53,622 nucleotides of DNA from positions 1 to 53,622 of the forward strand of contig JAGASN010000012.1 of NCBI GenBank assembly GCA_017847875.1. The letters are read 5' to 3'. The stretch comes from Oscillospiraceae bacterium. GTDB lineage: Bacteria; Bacillota; Clostridia; Oscillospirales; Ruminococcaceae. The notes beneath the pieces were generated by a model. That model was not told where the DNA came from. It saw nothing but the letters and a program-made list of their open reading frames with translations, and did not search any database. Positions 7,669 to 15,562 of this stretch are shown here, piece after piece; position 1 is the stretch's first letter; each line of letters opens with the position of its first letter. The position numbers and the translations under genes are program-made.

Positions 7669-9411
7669 ATGAAAAAGATTATTTCTTTGGTTATTGCGCT
7701 TATCATGGTGCTTGGAATGGCGGTTCCGGCAATGGCAGCAACAGGACTGGCAGACAGCGAGGTTTTTGGAACTTTTGAAAACGGAAGCCTTAAATCTATC
7801 AGCGTAAAGGTCTATCCTGTTACCGGTTGGGATCCGGTAAAAGGCGCACTTGTTTTGTCAACCATATATTTTGACGCCGAAAGCGATTACAGAGAATTTG
7901 GTACTGTCGCACTTAATAAACATAAAACTCTTGGAGAGGCAAAAGCTGATTCCAATCTTGGAATTGTAACTTATACCGATTTTACAGATGTTTATAAAAA
8001 CGAGGCGACTCTTTCTTTTGATGTTGATGCAAATAGCCTTGAAGAAAACAAAATTTATTATATTTATCTTTGGGTAAATTATTTTGGTTCACCTTTTGGT
8101 TCTGAGGGCGGAGTTTATCCCGATTTTCTTGTTGCAGCTGTCAAAAGAGAAGGGAACGCAGTAAAATATGCTCCAGTTAATGAAGGCAGCAGATATGAAT
8201 ACGGTGAATTCAGCAGAATTAAAAACGAAGACGGAACCGAAATTTACAGTTTTGAATATGCTTATGACTGCCAGAGATCTATTGCATATCCTAAGAAAAG
8301 CGATAAAGTAACTCTCAGCGGACTCGACAATCCTTATGTTTCTTCTTCTAGCAGAGCCGATTCTCCTGCAGGTGATTGGACAGTTACCAAAATTGGTCTT
8401 TGGGGTGATGTTAAATCCAGTTATCCTGAAGCTGAAGATCTTATGAAAGCTGTTGCGGACGGATATGGAGTAGATGTTGATGAACTTGCGCTTTATGAGC
8501 TTAAAGAAGGCGAGGATACCATCTGCCATGGTGTAATTGCCGCATATTCTGTAAACTCTGCCGATGACAGCATCGTTGCTCTTTTCGTAGGTGATACCGG
8601 AGCGGGTAGCGGCGGTACCGGCTATGCTCTTTCCAACGGTCAACTTAGCGGAAACAAAGAAATCGAAATTGATACCGACGCAACCGACGAAGATCCGATG
8701 GATGTTCCCTCTGTTCCCACTTATACCGTAACTTATGTTGCAGATGGCGTTGAGATCAAAAACGAAACTGTTAACGAGGGCGAAAAAGCAACCAAATATA
8801 CCGATGCTTCCGACATTCCCGAAAAAGAAGGTTACACCCAAACCGCTCCTTACTGGGATTATGACGAATCCGCAATCACCGCAGATACCACCATCAACGC
8901 TGTCTATACCATCAATACTTATACTGTAACCTATGTTGCAGAAGGCGTTGAAATCGAAACCGAAACCGTTGAACACGGCGCAAAAGCAACCAAATATACC
9001 GATGCTTCTGACATTCCCGAAAAAGAAGGTTACACCCAGACCGCTCCTGTTTGGGATTATGATGAATCCGCAATCACCAAGGATACCACCATTGAAGCAA
9101 AATATACCATCAACGAATATCTCGTAAACTACATCGCTTTCGGAAGAATTGTTGATGAACAGAACGTAAAACACGGCGAAGATGCTGTTGCACCGGAAGT
9201 TCCGCTCATTGTTCTCTGGAACCATGACGGCAAAAACATAACCGAAGATACCGATATTTATGGCTATTCCATTTTCGGAAATGGCAGACCTGCAGGCAGT
9301 GAAGAAGTTGAAGAAGATGGCGAACAGAACCCCAGCACCGGTGCTCCGGTTTTTGCTCCCGCAGTAATCGTTCTTTCCGCTGTAGCATCTTTCCTCGGCA
9401 AAAGAAAATAA
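7669..9411 (+). CDS. sortase-anchored surface protein with tandem 66-residue repeats
   Basis: A 580-residue secreted protein with a signal peptide ending near AMA-ATG. It has a unique N-terminal region to about residue 340. Two almost identical 66-residue repeats follow (DNA 8722-8919 and 8920-9117) with a third degenerate copy. The repeats, YTVTYVADGVEI...YTQTAPYWDYD, resemble InlB B-repeat/Listeria-Bacteroides (Flg_new-like) modules. The C-terminus has NPSTG at 554-558, a hydrophobic stretch and KRK, a cell-wall sorting signal of the NPxTG type. The ATG at 7669 follows AAAGGA. It is divergent from the two-component operon and likely its target. Ligand or adhesion role unknown. Confidence 0.82.
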   Translation: MKKIISLVIALIMVLGMAVPAMAATGLADSEVFGTFENGSLKSISVKVYPVTGWDPVKGALVLSTIYFDAESDYREFGTVALNKHKTLGEAKADSNLGIVTYTDFTDVYKNEATLSFDVDANSLEENKIYYIYLWVNYFGSPFGSEGGVYPDFLVAAVKREGNAVKYAPVNEGSRYEYGEFSRIKNEDGTEIYSFEYAYDCQRSIAYPKKSDKVTLSGLDNPYVSSSSRADSPAGDWTVTKIGLWGDVKSSYPEAEDLMKAVADGYGVDVDELALYELKEGEDTICHGVIAAYSVNSADDSIVALFVGDTGAGSGGTGYALSNGQLSGNKEIEIDTDATDEDPMDVPSVPTYTVTYVADGVEIKNETVNEGEKATKYTDASDIPEKEGYTQTAPYWDYDESAITADTTINAVYTINTYTVTYVAEGVEIETETVEHGAKATKYTDASDIPEKEGYTQTAPVWDYDESAITKDTTIEAKYTINEYLVNYIAFGRIVDEQNVKHGEDAVAPEVPLIVLWNHDGKNITEDTDIYGYSIFGNGRPAGSEEVEEDGEQNPSTGAPVFAPAVIVLSAVASFLGKRK

Positions 9412-9423
9412 TTTCTGATTAAC

Positions 9424-9452
9424 AAAAAAAGCTCCCGCATGGGAGCTTTTTT
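9424..9452 (+). terminator. terminator of the surface-protein gene
   Basis: GCTCCC (9431-9436), loop GCAT, GGGAGC (9441-9446), flanked by A7 and T6. Nearly identical to the hairpin at 5411. Confidence 0.9.
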
Positions 9453-9453
9453 G

Positions 9454-9482
9454 TTGTGTTTTGTTCTTTTCTGCAATATAAT
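9454..9482 (+). promoter_or_regulatory. promoter of the DUF6273 gene
   Basis: TTGTGT (9454-9459), 17-bp spacer, TATAAT (9477-9482). It starts within the tail of the upstream terminator. Confidence 0.6.
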
Positions 9483-9517
9483 TATCGTATAAATCCGAAA
9501 AGGAGGGAAATGCAGTT

Positions 9518-10087
9518 TTGGAAAAAGGCGAAATCTTCAAATTCGGTTTTTATTATGAAGAAATCGAATGGATTGTGCTCGAAAAAAACGAAAACAAAAT
9601 CCTCGCAGTCACAAAAAACTGCATAGATTCCATGCCGATAAATCCGAAATTCGGAAACATAAGCTGGGAAAAATCAAAAATCCGAAAATGGCTCAACGGA
9701 GTTTTTTTCGATAAGGTTTTTACCGAAAAAGAAAAAGAGATGATTGTTTTTTCGGAGATCGAAAACCCGAAGAACAAAATTTACGGAAAAACCGACGGAA
9801 ACAAAACAAAAGACCGTGTTTTTCTTCTGAGCATTGAGGAAGCGGAAAGTTTTTTCTCTTCCGATGAAGAAAGAATTGCCAAAGCGACGGATTTTGCACT
9901 CAAAAACGGAACAAAAACCGACAGCGAAGGAAATTGTATTTGGTGGCTCAGAACTTCCGGAATCGATTCAAAACGTTTTGCTGTCGTAAGCAACGCGGGT
10001 TATATTTATGAAATCGGAAGCTACGCCGATTTTGGCGAAAGGGGAATCCGCCCTGCGATGTGGATCGACCTTTCTTTGGCTGAATAA
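9518..10087 (+). CDS. DUF6273-like protein of unknown function
   Basis: 189 residues with no signal peptide. It has the signature of the DUF6273 domain common in Clostridia: WEKSKIRKWLN, then a WWLRTSG motif, and GIRPAMWIDL at the C-terminus. In other proteins this domain often sits in extracellular or formylglycine-like contexts; here it stands alone and is probably cytoplasmic. The start is TTG at 9518, 11 bases after AGGAGG. An ATG at 9510 is out of frame. Monocistronic, between two clear terminators. Confidence 0.7.
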   Translation: MEKGEIFKFGFYYEEIEWIVLEKNENKILAVTKNCIDSMPINPKFGNISWEKSKIRKWLNGVFFDKVFTEKEKEMIVFSEIENPKNKIYGKTDGNKTKDRVFLLSIEEAESFFSSDEERIAKATDFALKNGTKTDSEGNCIWWLRTSGIDSKRFAVVSNAGYIYEIGSYADFGERGIRPAMWIDLSLAE

Positions 10088-10093
10088 TATTTT

Positions 10094-10121
10094 ATCCCGC
10101 TCCAACGGAGCGGGATTTTTC
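10094..10121 (+). terminator. terminator of the DUF6273 gene
   Basis: ATCCCGCTCC (10094-10103), loop AAC, GGAGCGGGAT (10107-10116), then T-rich sequence. Confidence 0.9.
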
Positions 10122-10123
10122 TT

Positions 10124-10152
10124 TTGCCTTTTTCCGTGATATGTAGTATAAT
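10124..10152 (+). promoter_or_regulatory. promoter of pepF
   Basis: TTGCCT (10124-10129), 17-bp spacer, TATAAT (10147-10152). The transcript would begin near a GCGGGAA/TTCCCGC hairpin (about 10162-10178) in the pepF leader. Confidence 0.7.
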
Positions 10153-10221
10153 GTCCCTGTTGGCGGGAAAAATTCCCGCAGGGAAAAACAAAAAAGATTT
10201 TTACGGAGGTTTTTTTGAATT

Positions 10222-12024
10222 ATGGCAGAAGACAGAATTCTTAAAAGAAGCGAAGTTCCGGAAGAATATACCTGGAACCTTAAAGATATGTTCGAAAGCG
10301 ACGAAGCATGGCTTGAAGAATATGAAGCACTTAAAGTTTATCCGGCGGAAGTCGCAAAGCTCCAGGGAACTCTCGGCGAATCCGCCGCAAATCTTTTGGA
10401 GTTTTTCAAAAAAGACGACGAACTTACCGTTCGCCTTGAAACTCTCTATACCTATGCAAGCTGCAGCGGCGACCAGGATATGAGCAATGCAAAATATCAG
10501 GATTTCCGCGGAAAAGCAATGGCAACCATTGTTGCTATAGAATCCGCTTCCGCTTATGCGACTCCTGAAATCATGGCGATTCCGGAAGAAAAACTCAATG
10601 CTTTCTATGCTGAATGTCCCGAACTCGAAACTTACCGCAGAAGCATCTATAAAATCCGCAGAAGAGCCGCACATATCCTTTCAAAAGAGGAAGAAGCCCT
10701 TCTTGCTTCCGCAGAGGAAATGGCAGATTCCGCAGATAAAATCGGCGGAATCCTCCGCAACGCAGACCTTAAATTCCCGAGCGTTGTTGACTCCGAAGGC
10801 AACGAACACGCCCTCACCAACGGTTCTTTTGTTCCGCTGGAGGAAAGTTCCGACCGCGTTCTCAGAAAGAACGCTTTTGAAGCATTCTACGGCCGCTACG
10901 GTGATTTTAAGAACACCATCGCAATGACCCTTGACGGCGAATTCAAAAAACGCAACTTCTTCGCAAAAGCAAGAAAATATAACACAACCCGCGAAGCTGC
11001 TCTTGACCATACCGAAGTTCCGGAAGAAGTTTACGATAATCTTATCGAAGCTGTTCACGGCAACCTTGATAAAATGTATAAATACGTCGCTCTCCGCAAA
11101 AAAATGCTCGGAGTTGACGAACTCCATATGTATGACGTTTATACTCCTATCGTAGCCGACGCCGCTTCCAAAATCAGCATCGACGAAGCAAAAGCGACCG
11201 TTCTCGAAGCTCTTGCGGTTCTCGGCGAAGATTATACCGCACTTCTTAAAGAAGGCTTTGAAAACCGCTGGATCGACGTTTACGAAAACGAAGGAAAACG
11301 CGGCGGAGCATATTCCACCGGTTCCGGAAAACCCCATCCTTATGTTCTCCTTAACCATAAGGATACCCTTGACAGCATGTTCACTCTTGCTCACGAAATG
11401 GGCCATGCTCTCCACAGCTATCACAGCACCAAATATCAGCCGGTCAACACCGCGGGTTACGTAATCTTTGTTGCGGAAGTTGCTTCCACCTGCAACGAAG
11501 TTCTTCTTATGCGTCACCTTCTCGGAAAAACCACCGATAAGACCGAAAGAGCATATCTCATCAACCATTTCCTCGATTCCTTCAAAGGCACCGTTTATCG
11601 TCAGACCATGTTCGCTGAATTCGAAAGAGAAATCGGAAGAATGTCCGAAAGGGGAGAAGCCCTTACCGCAGATGCTCTTTCCGCAAAATATCACGAACTC
11701 AACAAACTCTATTTCGGACCCGATATGGTTTCCGACGACGGAATTGCTCTTGAATGGGCAAGAATTCCCCATTTCTTCTATAACTATTACGTATTCCAGT
11801 ATGCAACCGGTTTTTCCGCCGCAGTTGCAATTGCAAACAAAATCCTTGCGGAAGGCGAACCTGCCGTTGCCGCATATAAAAAATTCCTTTCCAGCGGCGG
11901 AAGCGCAGACCCCATTTCTCTTCTCAAAATTGCCGGCGTAGATATGAGCAGCCCGGAACCCGTTAACTCCGCGCTCAAACTCTTCGGCGAACTTGTTGAA
12001 GAAATGGAAGAACTCAATAAATAA
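10222..12024 (+). CDS. pepF: oligoendopeptidase F
   Basis: A 600-residue cytoplasmic zinc metallopeptidase of the M3B family, the usual length for PepF. The zinc-binding HEMGH motif is at 391-395, with the downstream glutamate helix (FVAEVASTCNE) supplying the third ligand. There is no signal peptide. It hydrolyses oligopeptides, mainly in peptide turnover or after peptide import. The ATG at 10222 follows ACGGAGG. It stands alone with its own promoter and terminator. Confidence 0.93.
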   Translation: MAEDRILKRSEVPEEYTWNLKDMFESDEAWLEEYEALKVYPAEVAKLQGTLGESAANLLEFFKKDDELTVRLETLYTYASCSGDQDMSNAKYQDFRGKAMATIVAIESASAYATPEIMAIPEEKLNAFYAECPELETYRRSIYKIRRRAAHILSKEEEALLASAEEMADSADKIGGILRNADLKFPSVVDSEGNEHALTNGSFVPLEESSDRVLRKNAFEAFYGRYGDFKNTIAMTLDGEFKKRNFFAKARKYNTTREAALDHTEVPEEVYDNLIEAVHGNLDKMYKYVALRKKMLGVDELHMYDVYTPIVADAASKISIDEAKATVLEALAVLGEDYTALLKEGFENRWIDVYENEGKRGGAYSTGSGKPHPYVLLNHKDTLDSMFTLAHEMGHALHSYHSTKYQPVNTAGYVIFVAEVASTCNEVLLMRHLLGKTTDKTERAYLINHFLDSFKGTVYRQTMFAEFEREIGRMSERGEALTADALSAKYHELNKLYFGPDMVSDDGIALEWARIPHFFYNYYVFQYATGFSAAVAIANKILAEGEPAVAAYKKFLSSGGSADPISLLKIAGVDMSSPEPVNSALKLFGELVEEMEELNK

Positions 12025-12040
12025 TTTAAATAAACGAAAA

Positions 12041-12068
12041 AAGGAACGGCCCCGCCGTTCCTTTTTTA
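12041..12068 (+). terminator. terminator of pepF
   Basis: AAGGAACGG (12041-12049), loop CCCCG-type, CCGTTCCTT (12055-12063), T-rich tail. Confidence 0.9.
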
Positions 12069-12077
12069 TAGAAAAGT

Positions 12078-12108
12078 GTAACCTTCCGCTGCAAAAATGC
12101 GCTTATAT
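12078..12108 (+). promoter_or_regulatory. candidate ECF-type autoregulated promoter
   Basis: GTAACC (12078-12083), 17 bp, GCTTATAT (12101-12108), 33 bp before the RBS of the sigma factor gene. AAC-containing -35 boxes are typical of ECF sigma factors, which often transcribe their own genes. There is no good housekeeping promoter here. Inference only. Confidence 0.5.
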
Positions 12109-12149
12109 GGTTGAAGGCCTTTTAGTAAAACGGAAAGGAGATGAAAGCC

Positions 12150-12710
12150 TTGGAAGACGAAAAAATCGTTGAACTTTATTTTGAACGTGACGAAGCCGCA
12201 ATCGAAAAAACTTCTGAAAAATACGGAAAACGTCTGCGCGCTGTTTCTAACGGAATAGTGAGAGATATGGAAACCGCGGAGGAATGTGAAAACGATACTT
12301 ATCTTGAAGCCTGGAACATAATTCCGCCGAGCGAACCGAAAACCTATCTCTATGCGTTCCTTGCCCGGATAATCCGCAATATTTCGCTCAATTTCTGCCG
12401 GAAGAAAACCGCCCTTAAGCGAAATGCCTTTGTCTGCGAACTCAGCGCGGAAATGGAAGAATGTATCCCTTCGCCGGACGATATGAACTGCAGAATCGAC
12501 GATATGGTTTTTGCGGAAATTATGAACAGATTTCTTGCGGAACTTGATTCGGAAAAAAGAAAGATTTTTGTCCGCCGTTATTGGTATATGGATTCCGTTG
12601 CGGAAATATCCGAAAAGTTTTCGATTTCCGAATCCAAGGTAAAAACCGTTCTTTTCCGAATCCGGAAAAAACTCCGGGATTTCCTTGAAAAGGAGGGTTA
12701 CGTTTTATGA
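12150..12710 (+). CDS. ECF-like RNA polymerase sigma factor
   Basis: 186 residues. The sigma-70 region 2 core (about 20-90) contains the ETAEECENDTYLEAW helix and the -10-recognition stretch ARIIRNISLNFCRKK. Region 4 (about 125-180) has a helix-turn-helix around SVAEISEKFSISESKVK. The N-terminus EDEKIVELYFERDE is typical of a Clostridial sigma group. The TTG at 12150 is preferred because AAAGGAG (12134-12140) lies 9 bases upstream; the ATG at 12141 abuts that site. It overlaps the next gene by ATGA, so the pair is co-translated, as expected for a sigma factor and its membrane partner. Confidence 0.85.
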   Translation: MEDEKIVELYFERDEAAIEKTSEKYGKRLRAVSNGIVRDMETAEECENDTYLEAWNIIPPSEPKTYLYAFLARIIRNISLNFCRKKTALKRNAFVCELSAEMEECIPSPDDMNCRIDDMVFAEIMNRFLAELDSEKRKIFVRRYWYMDSVAEISEKFSISESKVKTVLFRIRKKLRDFLEKEGYVL

Positions 12711-13555
12711 GAGGGAACGAATTTCTTGAAAAAATCGGACTTATCGCGCCGGAATTTATTGAAGAAGCGGAAGCAAAACAAAAGCGCAGGAAAAATCCGT
12801 GGCTAAAATGGATTGCAGCGGCGGCCTGTATCTGTATTTTGGCGGGAGTTGTTCTTTCGGTTGATTTTTATGAACCGCCCCAGGAACCGGAAACTTCAGC
12901 TCCGGGAGAAGGTCCGCCTAATTTTATCGAAAAAGGAATAAAATATTTTATTTCGCCGTATGCGGATTCTGTTTATAAAGAACTTCCGGAAGGTTTTGCT
13001 TATGCGGGCGAAACCGATGTCGGCGGCTTTGAAAATTATCCGTATTATATAAATCCGGATATGCCCGAATGGGTTTTTGTTTATCACGAAGTCAGAACCA
13101 ACGGAGAAGTTGATTCAAGCGGAACGATAATTCCGGTAGAACCTCACGATGCCTATGTCCGCTATGTTGATGAAAGATTAAGGGGAAAAGACCTTGTTTG
13201 CGTAAGCGGCGATTACTATATTTCCATGTGGAGCGCAAAACCCTATGGCAATAACCCCGACGTTTCCACCGAATATTATGATAAAATGGAAGCAGAATAC
13301 GGAATCCAAATAGAAGGAGAACCGCCGGAAGGTTTTGTTTTGCTTGGAATAACTGAATTCTCCGGCCACGATACCGTTCCGAAAGGAAACATTGTGAGCA
13401 ACGAAGGTGAATTTGAGGTTTATGCAAATCCGGATATTCCGGAAATAATTTATGTATCCACATTCTGGTACACCGCAACGGCAGATGAAAACGGTGAAAC
13501 AAGGCACGAAGGCTTTAACATTTATATAAAATATGACTGTCCCTTCGCGGAATAA
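12707..13555 (+). CDS. single-pass membrane protein, probable partner of the sigma factor
   Basis: 282 residues. The short cytoplasmic N-terminus (NEFLEKIGLIAPEFIEEAE) resembles proteins encoded after this sigma type, which have an anti-sigma-like beginning. One transmembrane helix lies near 37-54 (WIAAAACICILAGVVL), and the rest is an extracytoplasmic domain with two similar halves around EGFAYAGETD and EGFVLLGITE. No ZAS zinc motif is seen, so an anti-sigma role is an inference from position. It starts inside the sigma stop codon (ATGA) and ends before a strong terminator. Confidence 0.7.
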   Translation: MRGNEFLEKIGLIAPEFIEEAEAKQKRRKNPWLKWIAAAACICILAGVVLSVDFYEPPQEPETSAPGEGPPNFIEKGIKYFISPYADSVYKELPEGFAYAGETDVGGFENYPYYINPDMPEWVFVYHEVRTNGEVDSSGTIIPVEPHDAYVRYVDERLRGKDLVCVSGDYYISMWSAKPYGNNPDVSTEYYDKMEAEYGIQIEGEPPEGFVLLGITEFSGHDTVPKGNIVSNEGEFEVYANPDIPEIIYVSTFWYTATADENGETRHEGFNIYIKYDCPFAE

Positions 13556-13565
13556 AAAACAGAAA

Positions 13566-13600
13566 AAATCCTTTCCGGTTTTCCGGAAAGGATTTTTTTG
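13566..13600 (+). terminator. terminator of the sigma factor operon
   Basis: ATCCTTTCCGG (13568-13578), loop TTTT, CCGGAAAGGAT (13583-13593), T7. Confidence 0.93.
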
Positions 13601-13677
13601 TTGAAAAACGAAACCGCCGTTATTAAAATCACCAAAAGAAAGCGGCGGAAAGCCTTTTAATTTATAAATGGTAAATA

Positions 13678-13706
13678 TTGAATAAATTCTTCGGTTTTGG
13701 TATAAT
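13678..13706 (+). promoter_or_regulatory. promoter of the ABC exporter operon
   Basis: TTGAAT (13678-13683), 17-bp spacer, TATAAT (13701-13706). It places the transcript start near 13713. That excludes the in-frame TTG at 13709, and makes the TTG at 13712 nearly impossible, as start codons. Confidence 0.8.
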
Positions 13707-13744
13707 TTTTGTTGGATACGAAACAAAAAAAGGAGAGGATAAAA

Positions 13745-15562
13745 ACGGAAAAGGAACAGAAAAAAAGCATCTTCCGCCATCTTGGAAAAAACTTTGAAGG
13801 CTATAAAAAATATACCGTGCTCACGATGATTTTCGGCTGCGCGGAAGTAATGCTCGAAGTGCTCATTCCGATGCTCATGTCCGTAATCGTTGACGGCGGA
13901 CTTTATCGGGAAGAAGATTTCATGCTCAAATGGCTTTTTCCGGCGGAACTTGTTGCGAACCGCAACCGCTTTGTAATAACCGTAGGAATAGGAATGGTCT
14001 GCGTTGCAATTGTTTCAATGATGTGCGGACTTCTTGCGGCAAAATTTTCCGCCCTTGCAAGCCAGGGTTTTGCAAAAAACCTCCGTTCTTCGCTTCTTGA
14101 AAAAATCCAGAACTTTTCTTTCGCAAATACGGACCGTTTTTCAACTTCAAGCCTTATAACAAGGGCAACAACGGACGTTAACACCATGAGAATGACAATG
14201 CTCCAGGTTTTAAGAACCTTAATGCGCTCGCCGATTATGATTATCATGGCAACGGTAATGGCGTTCACAATTGCGCCACATCTTGCTGTGGTTTTCCTTT
14301 TCTGCATTCCGCTTCTTGCGGGAATTCTTGCGGTGCTCATAAAAACCGGTCAGCCGCGCTTTAAAAAAATGCTCCGCAAAATGGACGCAATGAACAAAGC
14401 CGTTCAGGAAAACCTTGTCAGCAGCAGAGTTGTAAAAGCCTATGTTCGCGGAGATTATGAATCAAAACGCTTCCGCGAAACGACCGAGGATTTAAGAAAT
14501 GCCCAACTTTCTTCCGCAAGGCTTTTTACAATGACCGGCCCTATCCAGATGCTCATTATGTGGGGCTGCACCATTATAATCCTTTTCCTCGGCGGAAAAG
14601 AAATCATCTTTGAAAACACGGGGCTTCTTACCGGCGAACTCGTAAGTATGGTTTCCTATACCACCCAGGCTGTAAGTTCCCTTACAATGCTTTCCTGGCT
14701 TGTAATGTCCCTTTCCCGTGCCCAGGCATCTCTTATAAGAATCAACGAAGTTCTTGATGAAAAAATCGATATAACCGACGGAGATTCGGACGCAAAAGTT
14801 TCCGAAGGAAGCGTTGATTTTGAGGACGTTTGCTTCAGCTATAACGGAAAAGCGGATAAGCTTGAACTTTCCCATATCAACCTGCATATAAATTCCGGAG
14901 AAACCATGGGAATAATCGGCGGAACAGGCGAAGGAAAATCCACCCTTGTTAACCTTATTCCGCGTTTTTACGATGCCCTTTCCGGAACAGTAAAAGTCGG
15001 CGGAATCAACGTTAAGGATTATAAGCTCGAAAATCTTCGTAGCGGGGTTTCAATGGTTCTCCAAAACGGTTCGCTTTTCAGCGGAACAATTGCCGATAAC
15101 CTTCGCTGGGGCGACCCGAACGCCACCATTGATGATATGAAGGAAGCCTGCTATATTGCCTGCGCCGATGAATTTATCGACCGTTTTAAAGACGGTTACG
15201 AAACCGTTCTTGAACAGGACGGTGCAAATCTTTCCGGCGGACAGCGTCAGCGCCTTAGAATTGCCCGAGCGGTCATAAAGCGCCCGAAGATTCTTATTCT
15301 TGATGACTCAACAAGCGCCTGCGATATGACTACCGATGAACATATCCGCCGGGCTCTTCATAATTCTCTTCCGGGAACAACAAAAATAATAATCGCCCAG
15401 CGAATCGCTTCCATTATGACCTGCGACAGAATTGCCGTTCTTGATGAAGGAAAACTTTCCGACGTCGGAACCCACAGCGAACTTATGGAGCGAAGCGCAA
15501 TTTACCGCGACGTTTATGAAAGCCAGATGAGAGAGGAGGAAGAGCAGAATGCCAAGAGTTGA
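13745..15562 (+). CDS. ABC exporter half-transporter with degenerate catalytic site; ACG start
   Basis: About 605 residues: six-helix transmembrane domain, then a nucleotide-binding domain with Walker A GGTGEGKST (near 392-400) and signature LSGGQ. The Walker B has ILDDSTSA, so the catalytic Glu is Asp, the mark of the inactive site in heterodimeric exporters such as TM287/288 and BmrCD. It overlaps the next half-transporter by 14 bases. Start choice: the only codon well spaced from AGGAGAGG (13731-13738) is ACG at 13745, which would begin M-EKEQKKSIFRHLG. No ATG, GTG or TTG fits. It probably exports drugs, lipids or peptides; the substrate is unknown. Confidence 0.82.
   Translation, partial: TEKEQKKSIFRHLGKNFEGYKKYTVLTMIFGCAEVMLEVLIPMLMSVIVDGGLYREEDFMLKWLFPAELVANRNRFVITVGIGMVCVAIVSMMCGLLAAKFSALASQGFAKNLRSSLLEKIQNFSFANTDRFSTSSLITRATTDVNTMRMTMLQVLRTLMRSPIMIIMATVMAFTIAPHLAVVFLFCIPLLAGILAVLIKTGQPRFKKMLRKMDAMNKAVQENLVSSRVVKAYVRGDYESKRFRETTEDLRNAQLSSARLFTMTGPIQMLIMWGCTIIILFLGGKEIIFENTGLLTGELVSMVSYTTQAVSSLTMLSWLVMSLSRAQASLIRINEVLDEKIDITDGDSDAKVSEGSVDFEDVCFSYNGKADKLELSHINLHINSGETMGIIGGTGEGKSTLVNLIPRFYDALSGTVKVGGINVKDYKLENLRSGVSMVLQNGSLFSGTIADNLRWGDPNATIDDMKEACYIACADEFIDRFKDGYETVLEQDGANLSGGQRQRLRIARAVIKRPKILILDDSTSACDMTTDEHIRRALHNSLPGTTKIIIAQRIASIMTCDRIAVLDEGKLSDVGTHSELMERSAIYRDVYESQMREEEEQNAKS

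Noticed and set aside
5411..9452. Near-identical hairpins at 5411 and 9424 as ends of a transposon carrying the two-component genes
   Set aside because: Both are normal terminators with A/T tracts after stop codons; there is no transposase and no target duplication.
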